NCBI GenBank assembly: GCA_910575605.1
Contig: CAJTEW010000003.1
Coordinates: 1 to 64,000 of the forward strand
DNA: 64,000 bases
Direction of reading: 5' to 3'
From: Lachnospiraceae bacterium
GTDB lineage: Bacteria > Bacillota > Clostridia > Lachnospirales > Lachnospiraceae
Below, piece after piece: positions 8,500-15,597 of this stretch. Each line of letters begins with the position of its first letter. Within the stretch, counting starts at the first letter, position 1. A program made the translations under genes and the position numbers. Under the pieces are notes generated by a model. The model saw only the letters and a program-made list of their open reading frames with translations. It made no database searches and was not told the DNA's origin.

Positions 8500-9519
8500 A
8501 TGAAAAAAAGAGGATTAAGTAGTATGTTATGTGCAGTGCTGCTTATGAGTTTATTCTGCGGATGTACGGCAGAGGAGAAAAGCGGTTCTGAAGAATTGCG
8601 GGTAGGTGTTCTATTATTTAATGAGGATGACTTGTTTATTAGTTCCATGAAGCAAGAGATTGACAAGTGTTTCAGGAGAAAGGAAAAAGAGGAGGGATGC
8701 AGGATTACCGTCAGCTTTTCTGATTCTATGGGAAGCCAGACAACACAGAATGAGCAGATCGATACATTTATAAAACGAGGTTATGATGTACTGTGTATAA
8801 ACTTGGTAGACCGCACTGATGCGGCGGCTATTATTGATAAAGGCAAAAAGGCTGATATTCCTATTGTATTTTTTAACAGGGAGCCTGTAAGTGCAGACCT
8901 AAGCCGCTGGAGTAAAATTTACTACGTAGGAACAGATGCATCAGAAGGCGGGAGGCTTCAAGGGGAAATTTTTCTTGACTATTATAAAAAGTACCCGGAG
9001 AGGATTGACAAAAATGGAGACGGCATTATTCAGTATGTTCTTCTGGAAGGTGAGCCAGGGCATCAGGATGCGGCAATCCGTACCGAGTCCTGTATTAAAA
9101 AAATACAGGAAGGCGGAGTGGAGATGTATCGTCTTGCAGGAGCCAACGCAAACTGGCGGCTTAACCAGGGAAAGGAAAAAATGGAGGGATGGCTTACAGA
9201 ATTTGGGAATGAAATAGAAGTGGTCATCAGCAACAACGATGCAATGGCATTAGGAGCGCTTGATGCTATGTCGGCATCGCAATGGTCAGATATCCATATA
9301 GAGGTAGTCGGCATGGACGGGATAGAAGAGGCACTTCTAGCAGTAAAGGACGGGCGCATGATGGGGACGGTCATGAATGATGCGCAGGGCCAGGCAGAGG
9401 TGATTGCAAAGATTGCCTATAAGCTTGGAAGAAGAGAAACTCCGGAGAATATGCAGGATATGAATGACAGGGTAGTCCGCGTGCCTCATGATAAAATATC
9501 AGCAGAAATGCTGCGGTGA
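8500..9519 (+). CDS. MglB-like galactose-binding lipoprotein, second copy
   Basis: 339 residues with a lipoprotein signal peptide (lipobox FCGC, about residues 19-22) and a sugar-binding type 1 fold. The calcium-loop-like DKNGDGIIQY and the segment EPGHQDAAIRTESCIKKIQ align with the same region of mglB at 237, so this is a diverged paralogue. It is the last gene of the two-component operon, 55 bases after the preceding stop, with a GAGGT site. It may feed MglAC with another sugar, or act in signalling. A palindromic repeat begins 6 bases after its stop. Confidence 0.85.
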   Translation: MKKRGLSSMLCAVLLMSLFCGCTAEEKSGSEELRVGVLLFNEDDLFISSMKQEIDKCFRRKEKEEGCRITVSFSDSMGSQTTQNEQIDTFIKRGYDVLCINLVDRTDAAAIIDKGKKADIPIVFFNREPVSADLSRWSKIYYVGTDASEGGRLQGEIFLDYYKKYPERIDKNGDGIIQYVLLEGEPGHQDAAIRTESCIKKIQEGGVEMYRLAGANANWRLNQGKEKMEGWLTEFGNEIEVVISNNDAMALGALDAMSASQWSDIHIEVVGMDGIEEALLAVKDGRMMGTVMNDAQGQAEVIAKIAYKLGRRETPENMQDMNDRVVRVPHDKISAEMLR

Positions 9520-9524
9520 GTTCC

Positions 9525-9608
9525 GTTGGGGACGGGGTATTTTTAAAAAGTGCCTGACCCTTGCCAAGGCAGGGGTCAGGCACTTTTTAAAAATACCCCG
9601 TCCCCGAC
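9525..9608. repeat. Dispersed GGGGAC palindrome, copy 2
   Basis: An almost perfect hairpin with about 41-base arms and a 2-base loop (sum of paired coordinates 19133). The outer arm is GGGGACGGGGTATTTTT; the inner arm is AAAAAGTGCCTGACCC. It fills the gap between two convergent genes and touches the stop codon of the AraC gene. It probably acts as a bidirectional terminator in addition to being a REP-like element. Confidence 0.88.
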
Positions 9609-10855
9609 TACGCCTGCAGGCAGGTAGATTTACGAAAGCTGCCCGGTGTCATGGAACGGAAACGAATAAAGTTGCGGGATAAGGTTTTTTCCGAGTGGTA
9701 ACCTACCTCAAGAGCAATTGTAAGGATACTCTTATCTGTTTTTAAGAGAAGCTCAGAGGCACGGTTTACACGGATATAATTCAGGTAATCGCTGAAATTC
9801 ATTTCTACCTGAAACAAAAGGATACGATTTAACTCCTTTGGAGAAATGCGGAAATACTCACTTACATTTTTGGGCTGCAAATCCTCGGTATAGTTTCTGT
9901 AGATGTAGGATACGATGTTATAAAAAATCTGTCTGTCCTTAATACGGCACATATCCCCAATAGACTGGTAGGTTTTTCGAAAATCATTCGCTTTCATGCC
10001 TGTACGCGCCAAAAAGACTTTACTTATGTGGGCACTGTCAACGAATCCCAGTATTTCGGACAGCTCCTCAAGGGTAAAGTCTGTATAGAGAAGGTAATTA
10101 ATTGTCTTTCCAATCCGCATCTCATTTAATAAATCAAAGAAGGAAAGTCCGGTAGTTTTTGTAATATAAGAGCTGATGGCTGACTCGCTCATATAGAACA
10201 TTCCGGACAGCATGGAAAGAGTTATTTTCTCATTCAAATGTGTATATAGGAACTGAAAGATTTCGCTTTTTCCCGCCGGCACCTCCTGAACTGGAAGAGA
10301 ACGGCTTCTGCGCAGGAAGGAAACCAGAATTTCAATCAGCTTATTTGTAATATATAGGTTGCTAAGACCGTGTGCCTCAGAAAGCTCTTTTGTGCCAGAT
10401 ACGTCCATATGGGACTGAGCGTGCAGCTCCTTTTTTATCTGCAGGAACATCTGCCTTACCTGAACAAGCTCTTCTCCCTCTAAATCAATTATGGGTGTCT
10501 TTGACATAGACTGCATGACAGAAAGGTGCACACTGTCCGGATTGTAAAAGGTCTTGATGATTTCATTAATATTATCAAAATAATATGCCATCACAAAAAA
10601 CTGGAGTGTAGACTTCACGAAAGTAATATCGGTAATCTGCCAGGGCAGTACGGAGACAAGAGCTCCTTTTTTTAATGTATATTCCTTATTATTCAAAAGA
10701 AGAGTTCCCTCCCCCTCATTTACCAGCCATAATCTGGACATGGGATGGATGAGAGGGGTGGTGGGGGCAGATAAGACCTCTGTGTCAAAGCTACACAGCT
10801 TTGTCTCGTCCTCCTTGGAGCAGTATATACTTTGAATTGGAATAAGCTTGTTCAT
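9608..10855 (-). CDS. AraC-family regulator with two tandem AraC DNA-binding modules
   Basis: 415 residues from the chosen start. A cupin-like N-terminal sensor region (about 1-110, LWLVNEGEGTLLLNNKEYTL) is followed by an AraC double-HTH-like module at about 206-294 (ITLSMLSGMFYMSESAISSY to LGFVDSAHISKVFLARTGMK) and a second one at about 322-409 (NVSEYFRISPKELNRILLF to VGYHSEKTLSRNFIRFRSMT). The ATG at 10855 has a GGAGG site 7 bases away. A good promoter lies at 10884-10912, so the in-frame ATG at 10885 would fall in the -10 element and cannot be used. Target unknown. Confidence 0.88.
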   Translation of the reverse strand: MNKLIPIQSIYCSKEDETKLCSFDTEVLSAPTTPLIHPMSRLWLVNEGEGTLLLNNKEYTLKKGALVSVLPWQITDITFVKSTLQFFVMAYYFDNINEIIKTFYNPDSVHLSVMQSMSKTPIIDLEGEELVQVRQMFLQIKKELHAQSHMDVSGTKELSEAHGLSNLYITNKLIEILVSFLRRSRSLPVQEVPAGKSEIFQFLYTHLNEKITLSMLSGMFYMSESAISSYITKTTGLSFFDLLNEMRIGKTINYLLYTDFTLEELSEILGFVDSAHISKVFLARTGMKANDFRKTYQSIGDMCRIKDRQIFYNIVSYIYRNYTEDLQPKNVSEYFRISPKELNRILLFQVEMNFSDYLNYIRVNRASELLLKTDKSILTIALEVGYHSEKTLSRNFIRFRSMTPGSFRKSTCLQA

Positions 10856-10883
10856 TGCCGGTCCTCCGTAACGTACTGCCTTC

Positions 10884-10912
10884 ATTATAATATGTTCAGG
10901 CGATAGTTACAA
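10884..10912 (-). promoter_or_regulatory. Sigma-A promoter of the AraC-type gene
   Basis: On the minus strand, TTGTAA (complement of 10907-10912), a 17-base spacer and a perfect TATAAT (complement of 10884-10889). It lies immediately after the racemase stop, so the regulator has its own promoter and a leader of roughly 20-25 bases. Confidence 0.75.
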
Positions 10913-10917
10913 GGCTT

Positions 10918-11607
10918 TTACTTAAGACTTGCTCCTGCTTCAATGATGACCGCTTTTGCAAGTTCAGTCGTCGGATCGATTGAGGGATACTCTAGGTGAT
11001 AATTACGAAAGGCAAGAGGCAGTTCTGTACAGGCAAGGATAAATTTTTCAACACCCTTAAGGACCATCTTATCCAGGCAGCACTTTACGGCAGATGTGTC
11101 ATAATCGCTGCACCCTCCCTTTATTCCGTCATATATCATACTCATAATGAGTTCTTCATCGGCTTCATCAGGTTTTATTATCTCCACTCCATATTCACTA
11201 AGCTTGTCGTATAATCCAACCTTCAGGGTGGCAAAGGTACCAAGGATTCCTACAGTATGTATCTTTTGTTCCACAATATTTTTCATAGTAATCTCTACCA
11301 TGTTTAAGATAGGAACAGAAACTCTGCTGGAGAGATCCTCATAAAAATAATGGGCCGTATTGCAGCCTATAGCAAGAAAATCTGCACCCTGGCTTACCAG
11401 CCTTTCTGCTGAAGCCAGCATCTGTGGCAGGGGATTTTCACCTCCGTTTAAGATAGCCTCTGTTCTGTCAGGGATATTTGTATTATTGTCAATCAAAATA
11501 TGAAGATGCTCATAGTCATGCTTTGCCTTTGTGGATACAATAATCTTCTGAAATAGGTCGGCAGTTGCTTCTGGTCCCATTCCACCTATAATTCCAACAG
11601 TTTTCAA
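10918..11607 (-). CDS. Aspartate/glutamate racemase family protein
   Basis: Cytosolic, cofactor-independent amino acid racemase, 229 residues. It shows the N-terminal TVGIIGGMGPEAT motif and the two catalytic cysteine motifs IGCNTAHYF and LACTELPL. I choose the TTG at 11607: GGAGG sits 6 bases before it and the protein then begins MKTVGIIGG, as usual for the family; upstream in-frame ATGs have no ribosome site. It is transcribed from the inverted promoter copy at 11701-11773, which is shared with the neighbouring YjiH/YjiG region. D-aspartate or a related amino acid is the likely substrate. Confidence 0.88.
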   Translation of the reverse strand: MKTVGIIGGMGPEATADLFQKIIVSTKAKHDYEHLHILIDNNTNIPDRTEAILNGGENPLPQMLASAERLVSQGADFLAIGCNTAHYFYEDLSSRVSVPILNMVEITMKNIVEQKIHTVGILGTFATLKVGLYDKLSEYGVEIIKPDEADEELIMSMIYDGIKGGCSDYDTSAVKCCLDKMVLKGVEKFILACTELPLAFRNYHLEYPSIDPTTELAKAVIIEAGASLK

Positions 11608-11700
11608 TTTTAACCTCCGTTTCTGCATATGTGCATCTTGCACAAAAAATAGCATAGGTACACCAAAGAAAATTATGCAAAAATATTATAATTTTTATGT

Positions 11701-11773
11701 TTTGATTATAGCAACACTATTTCATATAATCAAATACAAAATATTACATGAAAGACATATTATTTTACTTATG
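11701..11773 (-). promoter_or_regulatory. Palindromic promoter/operator, copy B (racemase side)
   Basis: Bases 11702-11773 are an inverted copy of 12781-12852 (63 of 72 identical by hand alignment). It contains TTTGATTATA (11701-11710) and its exact complement TATAATCAAA (11725-11734) separated by 14 bases. Read on the minus strand this gives TTGATT-17-TATAAT towards the racemase. It most likely carries a binding site for the LysR protein encoded between the two copies. Confidence 0.75.
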
Positions 11774-11781
11774 AATTGAAC

Positions 11782-11828
11782 AAAAAAATCCGCCCTCGTC
11801 TGTAAGAGACGAAGAAGAGCGGATTTTT
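11782..11828. terminator. Bidirectional terminator at the lysR 3' end
   Basis: AAAAAAATCCGC (11782-11793) pairs with GCGGATTTTT (11819-11828), with an inner GTC/GAC helix. T-runs exist in both directions. It overlaps the lysR stop region and would separate lysR from the racemase promoter. Confidence 0.7.
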
Positions 11829-12783
11829 AGCTGCATACAGAAGCAGCATCTTTTAGAAATGCTTTGACTGCTCTTGGAATATAGCGGTTTTTTTTGTAGG
11901 TTGCATAAATGGAACGTCTGCACCATTTGGATTTAATACGGTATAGCAAAAGAAGATTATTGGGAGCGCAGTCCTCTATAAGCCGATCTGTGACAAAGCA
12001 GGCACCGAAGCCCTTAAGGGCATAGTTGTAGGAGGTGACAAGCTGGTCCAGCTCCAGGATAGTAGAAGGCTCAATGCCAGCTTCCGCAAAAATTTGGTTT
12101 GAATGTACACGCATCTCATTGCCTGGCTTTAAAAGTATAAAGCTTTCACCAGAAAAAAGTGTTATGTCCAGCTCCTTCTTCTGTCGGATGACGGACGGAT
12201 TTTCCTTAAACTCACAAGGAGTAAAGCCGCAGGTTCCAAGATGACGGTTGATATCAAAGCCGCAGGGTACGGCAAGGAGTATGGTTTCCTGAAGAAGGAA
12301 GTCAGACTGGAAGTGGTTCTGGTTAAAGGAGGAGCTGTCTACCACAATATCAAGGGCATCCTCAGACAGCTTTAGGTTTAAATCAAAGGAGGGCATCTCT
12401 ACAAGCTCTAAGCTTATCCGGGGATGTCTAAGCCGGAAGGGCTGCAAGATATCAGGCAGAATGTTAGACATAACATAGGAGGCACATCCGATGGTAATAT
12501 GTCCGGTTTTTGCATCCTGTAAATCACTTAACTCAACAAAAAAGTTTTTTTCCAGCCTTGCAATATCTTCTATAAAGTGAATATATAATTCTCCGGCCGG
12601 AGTCAAAGTCGTAGGCTTTGTGTGCCGATCAAATATCTTTGTGCCAAGCTCTTCTTCGAACTTTTTAATTGTAAAGGAGAGAGCGGGCTGGGAAATAAAA
12701 AGATTCTCTGCAGCCTTCATAAATGATCCGGATTTGTAAATTTCATAAATATATTTTCTGTACTGTAAAATGGAATCTTTCAT
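11827..12783 (-). CDS. LysR-family transcriptional regulator
   Basis: 318 residues with an N-terminal winged helix (about 5-63, GSFMKAAENLFISQPALSFTIKKFEEELGTKIFDRH) and a LysR substrate-binding domain. It sits between two inverted copies of the same palindromic promoter (11702-11773 and 12781-12852). One drives the racemase; the other drives the winged-helix regulator upstream of yjiH/yjiG. The start codon is the first three bases of copy A. The Shine-Dalgarno is weak (GAAAG). It probably autoregulates and controls the racemase; the effector is unknown. Confidence 0.88.
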   Translation of the reverse strand: MKDSILQYRKYIYEIYKSGSFMKAAENLFISQPALSFTIKKFEEELGTKIFDRHTKPTTLTPAGELYIHFIEDIARLEKNFFVELSDLQDAKTGHITIGCASYVMSNILPDILQPFRLRHPRISLELVEMPSFDLNLKLSEDALDIVVDSSSFNQNHFQSDFLLQETILLAVPCGFDINRHLGTCGFTPCEFKENPSVIRQKKELDITLFSGESFILLKPGNEMRVHSNQIFAEAGIEPSTILELDQLVTSYNYALKGFGACFVTDRLIEDCAPNNLLLLYRIKSKWCRRSIYATYKKNRYIPRAVKAFLKDAASVCS

Positions 12784-12853
12784 AAGTAAAATAGTATGTC
12801 TTTCATGTTATAATTTGTAATTGATTATAACAGATAGTATTGATATAATCAAT
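12781..12853. promoter_or_regulatory. Symmetric palindromic promoter/operator, copy A
   Basis: ATTGATTATA (12820-12829) and its exact complement TATAATCAAT (12844-12853) are separated by 14 bases. This yields TTGATT-17-TATAAT on both strands, so one dyad can start transcription rightwards (towards 12957) and leftwards (lysR). The first three bases are the lysR start codon. The inverted partner copy is at 11701-11773. Confidence 0.75.
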
Positions 12854-12956
12854 ATAATATATAGCTTTATAGGAAGATTGTTACTGGTTACTTCGTTGGC
12901 AGCAACGGAAAATTACATAAAACATGGTGATAACAAGGCTGCAGTGAGGGATGTAT

Positions 12957-14264
12957 ATGAGAATGGCGTTTATAATACCAGAGGATTATTATTCTGCATG
13001 TAAAAAAGCGGCAGAAAGTTTTGACGGAATCCATGAGGTAGAATTTTGTTTTTATAAAGACTATAAAGAGGCTCCTCTTATTATTGACGGTAGACAAAAG
13101 GAGTGGGACGGAATTCTTTTTGCAGGGAAAGCACCGTATTATTATTCTCTAAAAAGGATAAAAAAAGAGACAGTGTGGTCCTTCTTTCCAAGTGAGGAAA
13201 GTACGTTTCTGCGTGCACTAATACTTGCCTTTAATCAGGGCTTCAGAATTACAGATCTAAGTGTAGATTCTTATCACCGTAAGATGGTGGAAGGAGCGCT
13301 GAGTGATATAGGAGTGCCCTGTGGAGAGGATGTATTTTCCATTTATAGGGGAGATGTTACTGCACAGGCATATAATGACCGTGCAGTTGAATTTCATATA
13401 AAAGAAATTGAAGAGAAACATAAAAAAATTGTCATTACAAGGCTTAATACAGTTGAAAAAATATTAAAGGGAGAAGGCATCAGAACAATACATGCGCTGC
13501 CGACCTTTGATATGGTCCGCTCCCAGATTATATTTCTGCAAAAACTGGTGGAGGAAACCAGCGGGAATCTAGACAACTACTTGATGATTGTTGTGGAAAT
13601 GCAGACTGCTGCGGAGTACGCGTTGATGTATTCAGATGAATATCAGCGTATGCTGCATAGAAACAATATACTTTCTTATATTTATGAATACGCGCAGAAA
13701 CTGCAGGGAGTGGTGAGTGAGATATCCCAAAAGGAAATTCATATTATTACTCATAAAAAATTTGTTGAGGTACAGGAAAATATATTTGATGAATTTGAAT
13801 TGTTGAATCATCTTGCAGCACGGTTTCCATACATATTTAAAATCGGAATTGGAAGCGGCAGCAATCTGCTGGAAACAAAAAGGCGGGCTATGAAGGCAGC
13901 CATGAAGGTGGCACAGTATGAAGGAAGCAATGCATATTACTTGTTTGGCGAAGATGCAGGACAGTTTATTCTGCCTTTTGTAAATGAAGCGAAAAAATGT
14001 GCTGGAGACGAACAGGTCCTATATATTGCCAGACAGTGCGGGTTTAATGTTGAGACAGTGCATCGTATTCAGATGTATCTGCATAAAAAGCATAATAATA
14101 TTTTTACTTCTAAGGAATTAGCAGAGCATATGAAGATCAATATCCGCAGTATGAACCGTATTTTGGAAAAGCTGGAAGAAAAAGGATTTGTAAATGTAAT
14201 TGGGCAGGAGGCGGCTTCAGGTAAAAAGGGTCGGCCTGGACGCCTTTTAAGATTTGATATTTGA
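12957..14264 (+). CDS. Putative regulator: GGDEF-like fold plus C-terminal winged helix
   Basis: 435 residues, not assigned to a named family with certainty. The N-terminal part (about 1-130) is an unrecognised alpha/beta region. The middle contains FKIGIGSGSNLLETKRRAMKA, which resembles the degenerate GGDEF/GTP-cyclohydrolase-III-like fold found in CdaR/PucR-type regulators. The C-terminus (about 375-430) is a winged helix (FTSKELAEHMKINIRSMNRI), suggesting a DNA-binding regulator. I choose the ATG at 12957, 6 bases after GAGGG; the ATG at 12951 abuts that site. It is expressed from copy A and ends at its own terminator, before yjiH. Confidence 0.65.
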   Translation: MRMAFIIPEDYYSACKKAAESFDGIHEVEFCFYKDYKEAPLIIDGRQKEWDGILFAGKAPYYYSLKRIKKETVWSFFPSEESTFLRALILAFNQGFRITDLSVDSYHRKMVEGALSDIGVPCGEDVFSIYRGDVTAQAYNDRAVEFHIKEIEEKHKKIVITRLNTVEKILKGEGIRTIHALPTFDMVRSQIIFLQKLVEETSGNLDNYLMIVVEMQTAAEYALMYSDEYQRMLHRNNILSYIYEYAQKLQGVVSEISQKEIHIITHKKFVEVQENIFDEFELLNHLAARFPYIFKIGIGSGSNLLETKRRAMKAAMKVAQYEGSNAYYLFGEDAGQFILPFVNEAKKCAGDEQVLYIARQCGFNVETVHRIQMYLHKKHNNIFTSKELAEHMKINIRSMNRILEKLEEKGFVNVIGQEAASGKKGRPGRLLRFDI

Positions 14265-14270
14265 AACTTT

Positions 14271-14300
14271 AAAGTCTGCTTTTGGCAGACTTTTATTTTT
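14271..14300 (+). terminator. Terminator after the GGDEF-like regulator
   Basis: AAAGTCTGC (14271-14279), a 5-base loop, then GCAGACTTT (14285-14293) and TTATTTTT. It is a typical intrinsic terminator, so the yjiH operon needs its own promoter in 14301-14400; TATAAA near 14352 is a candidate. Confidence 0.82.
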
Positions 14301-14408
14301 GGTCAAATTTAGGTCGTATTATGGCGCGCTGGAAGGTGGTATTTTTAGTTTATAAAATATTAAGGAAAACTTAATAAAAGGAATATCTGAAAGGAGAAAA
14401 AAGAAATT

Positions 14409-15083
14409 ATGGAAAACACAAACTTGGAAGCGCAGAATGCTTCTGAAGAAAAAGTAAGAATATCCGGTTATATTTCATTAGTACTTGCAATTTTGTTCTT
14501 TTCCGGATTATTCAAGGATGCAGAGGGATTTTTGAAATTCTTCGATTTTACAAATGTACTTGGTGCATTTGGAAGCCTGGGTACGGTTACGGAGGAAGCA
14601 GGGACTTTAGCGGCGAACTTCAGAGGAACAGGAGGAGCCGGTGTCCGTGACGGATGGCTGTTTGCGCTTACACTTGCTCCGGCAGTAATGCTGGCGCTTG
14701 GTATCGTTAAAATCGTAGAGGATATGGATGGCCTTAGGGCAGCGCATAAACTGCTCAATCCATTGCTCAAGCCGGTTATGGGAATCCCGGGAATCTGCGG
14801 ACTTGCCTTAGTTGCAAGCCTTCAGTCCACAGATACTGGTGCAGGTATGACAAAAGAGCTTTTTGAGCGCGGTGATATAACATCAAAGGAAAGAATAATA
14901 TTTGCAGGAGGCTTCCAGTTAAATGCAGGAGCAGTGCTGACAAATTACCTGTCAAGTGGAGCGGCATTATTTACATTTTTAAGTGTTCCGGTAATTCTTC
15001 CGCTTGTAATTGTCCTTTTGTTTAAAGTAGTTGCAACAAATATTGTGCGCCTGTATGTGAGCAAAGTAGTAAAGGAGGCTTAA
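14409..15083 (+). CDS. yjiH: YjiH-like nucleoside-recognition (Gate) membrane protein
   Basis: 224-residue integral membrane protein with about 5-6 TM segments. It contains the Gate-domain region LLNPLLKPVMGIPGICGLA, a QSTDTGAGMTKELFERGD loop and GGFQLNAGAVLTNY. Its partner YjiG starts 4 bases after its stop. In E. coli yjiG-yjiH form an operon with the isoaspartyl dipeptidase gene iadA; here they precede an M20 amidohydrolase and lie near an aspartate racemase. The transported substrate is unknown; an N-modified amino acid or dipeptide is an inference from context. Confidence 0.82.
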   Translation: MENTNLEAQNASEEKVRISGYISLVLAILFFSGLFKDAEGFLKFFDFTNVLGAFGSLGTVTEEAGTLAANFRGTGGAGVRDGWLFALTLAPAVMLALGIVKIVEDMDGLRAAHKLLNPLLKPVMGIPGICGLALVASLQSTDTGAGMTKELFERGDITSKERIIFAGGFQLNAGAVLTNYLSSGAALFTFLSVPVILPLVIVLLFKVVATNIVRLYVSKVVKEA

Positions 15084-15087
15084 ATTA

Positions 15088-15582
15088 ATGGAGACAAAAG
15101 AATTAAATAAACCGGCAGAAGTAGAAAAAAAGAGAAATTTTATTGAAAGCTTTGTCATGGGAGCGCGTAAGGGCTTCAATATGTCTATGAATAACATGGC
15201 ACCGAATGTTTTATTCGCCTTTGCTATGATACAGATTCTTAACTTAAGCGGACTGTCAACTGTTATAGGTAAGATATTTGGACCAGTTATGGGAATATTT
15301 GGACTTCCTGGTATTGCGGCAACAGTAGTGGTAGCAGGCCTGCTGTCAACAGGCGGCGGAGTAGGAGCAGCGGCAAGTCTTGCACTCAACGGAGAGCTTA
15401 CTAATTCACAGGCTGGAATCCTTCTTGTAGGTATTATGCTTTTTGGTTCTGTATTCCAGTATATGGGACGAGTTCTTGGAACAGCGGATGTTGAAAGCAA
15501 GCATTATCCGGCCCTTGTTGGAATTGATATTGTATGTGGATTTCTTGGAATGTTCGTGGCAAGCTTCATTTTAGGAAGATAG
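15088..15582 (+). CDS. yjiG: YjiG-like Gate-domain membrane protein
   Basis: 164-residue membrane protein with about four TM segments, including the Gate-domain stretches FGPVMGIFGLPGIAATVVV and GLLSTGGGVGAAASLALNGE. An AGGAGG site formed by the end of yjiH precedes the ATG. It is probably the second half of a YjiGH two-subunit carrier. It is followed directly by the M20D amidohydrolase. Confidence 0.82.
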   Translation: METKELNKPAEVEKKRNFIESFVMGARKGFNMSMNNMAPNVLFAFAMIQILNLSGLSTVIGKIFGPVMGIFGLPGIAATVVVAGLLSTGGGVGAAASLALNGELTNSQAGILLVGIMLFGSVFQYMGRVLGTADVESKHYPALVGIDIVCGFLGMFVASFILGR

Positions 15583-15597
15583 TTGTCACAAGGAACA

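Noticed and set aside
14979-15500. A 173-residue minus-strand frame over yjiH/yjiG
   Set aside because: No recognisable domain, no start signals, fully covered by well-matching YjiH/YjiG coding sequence.
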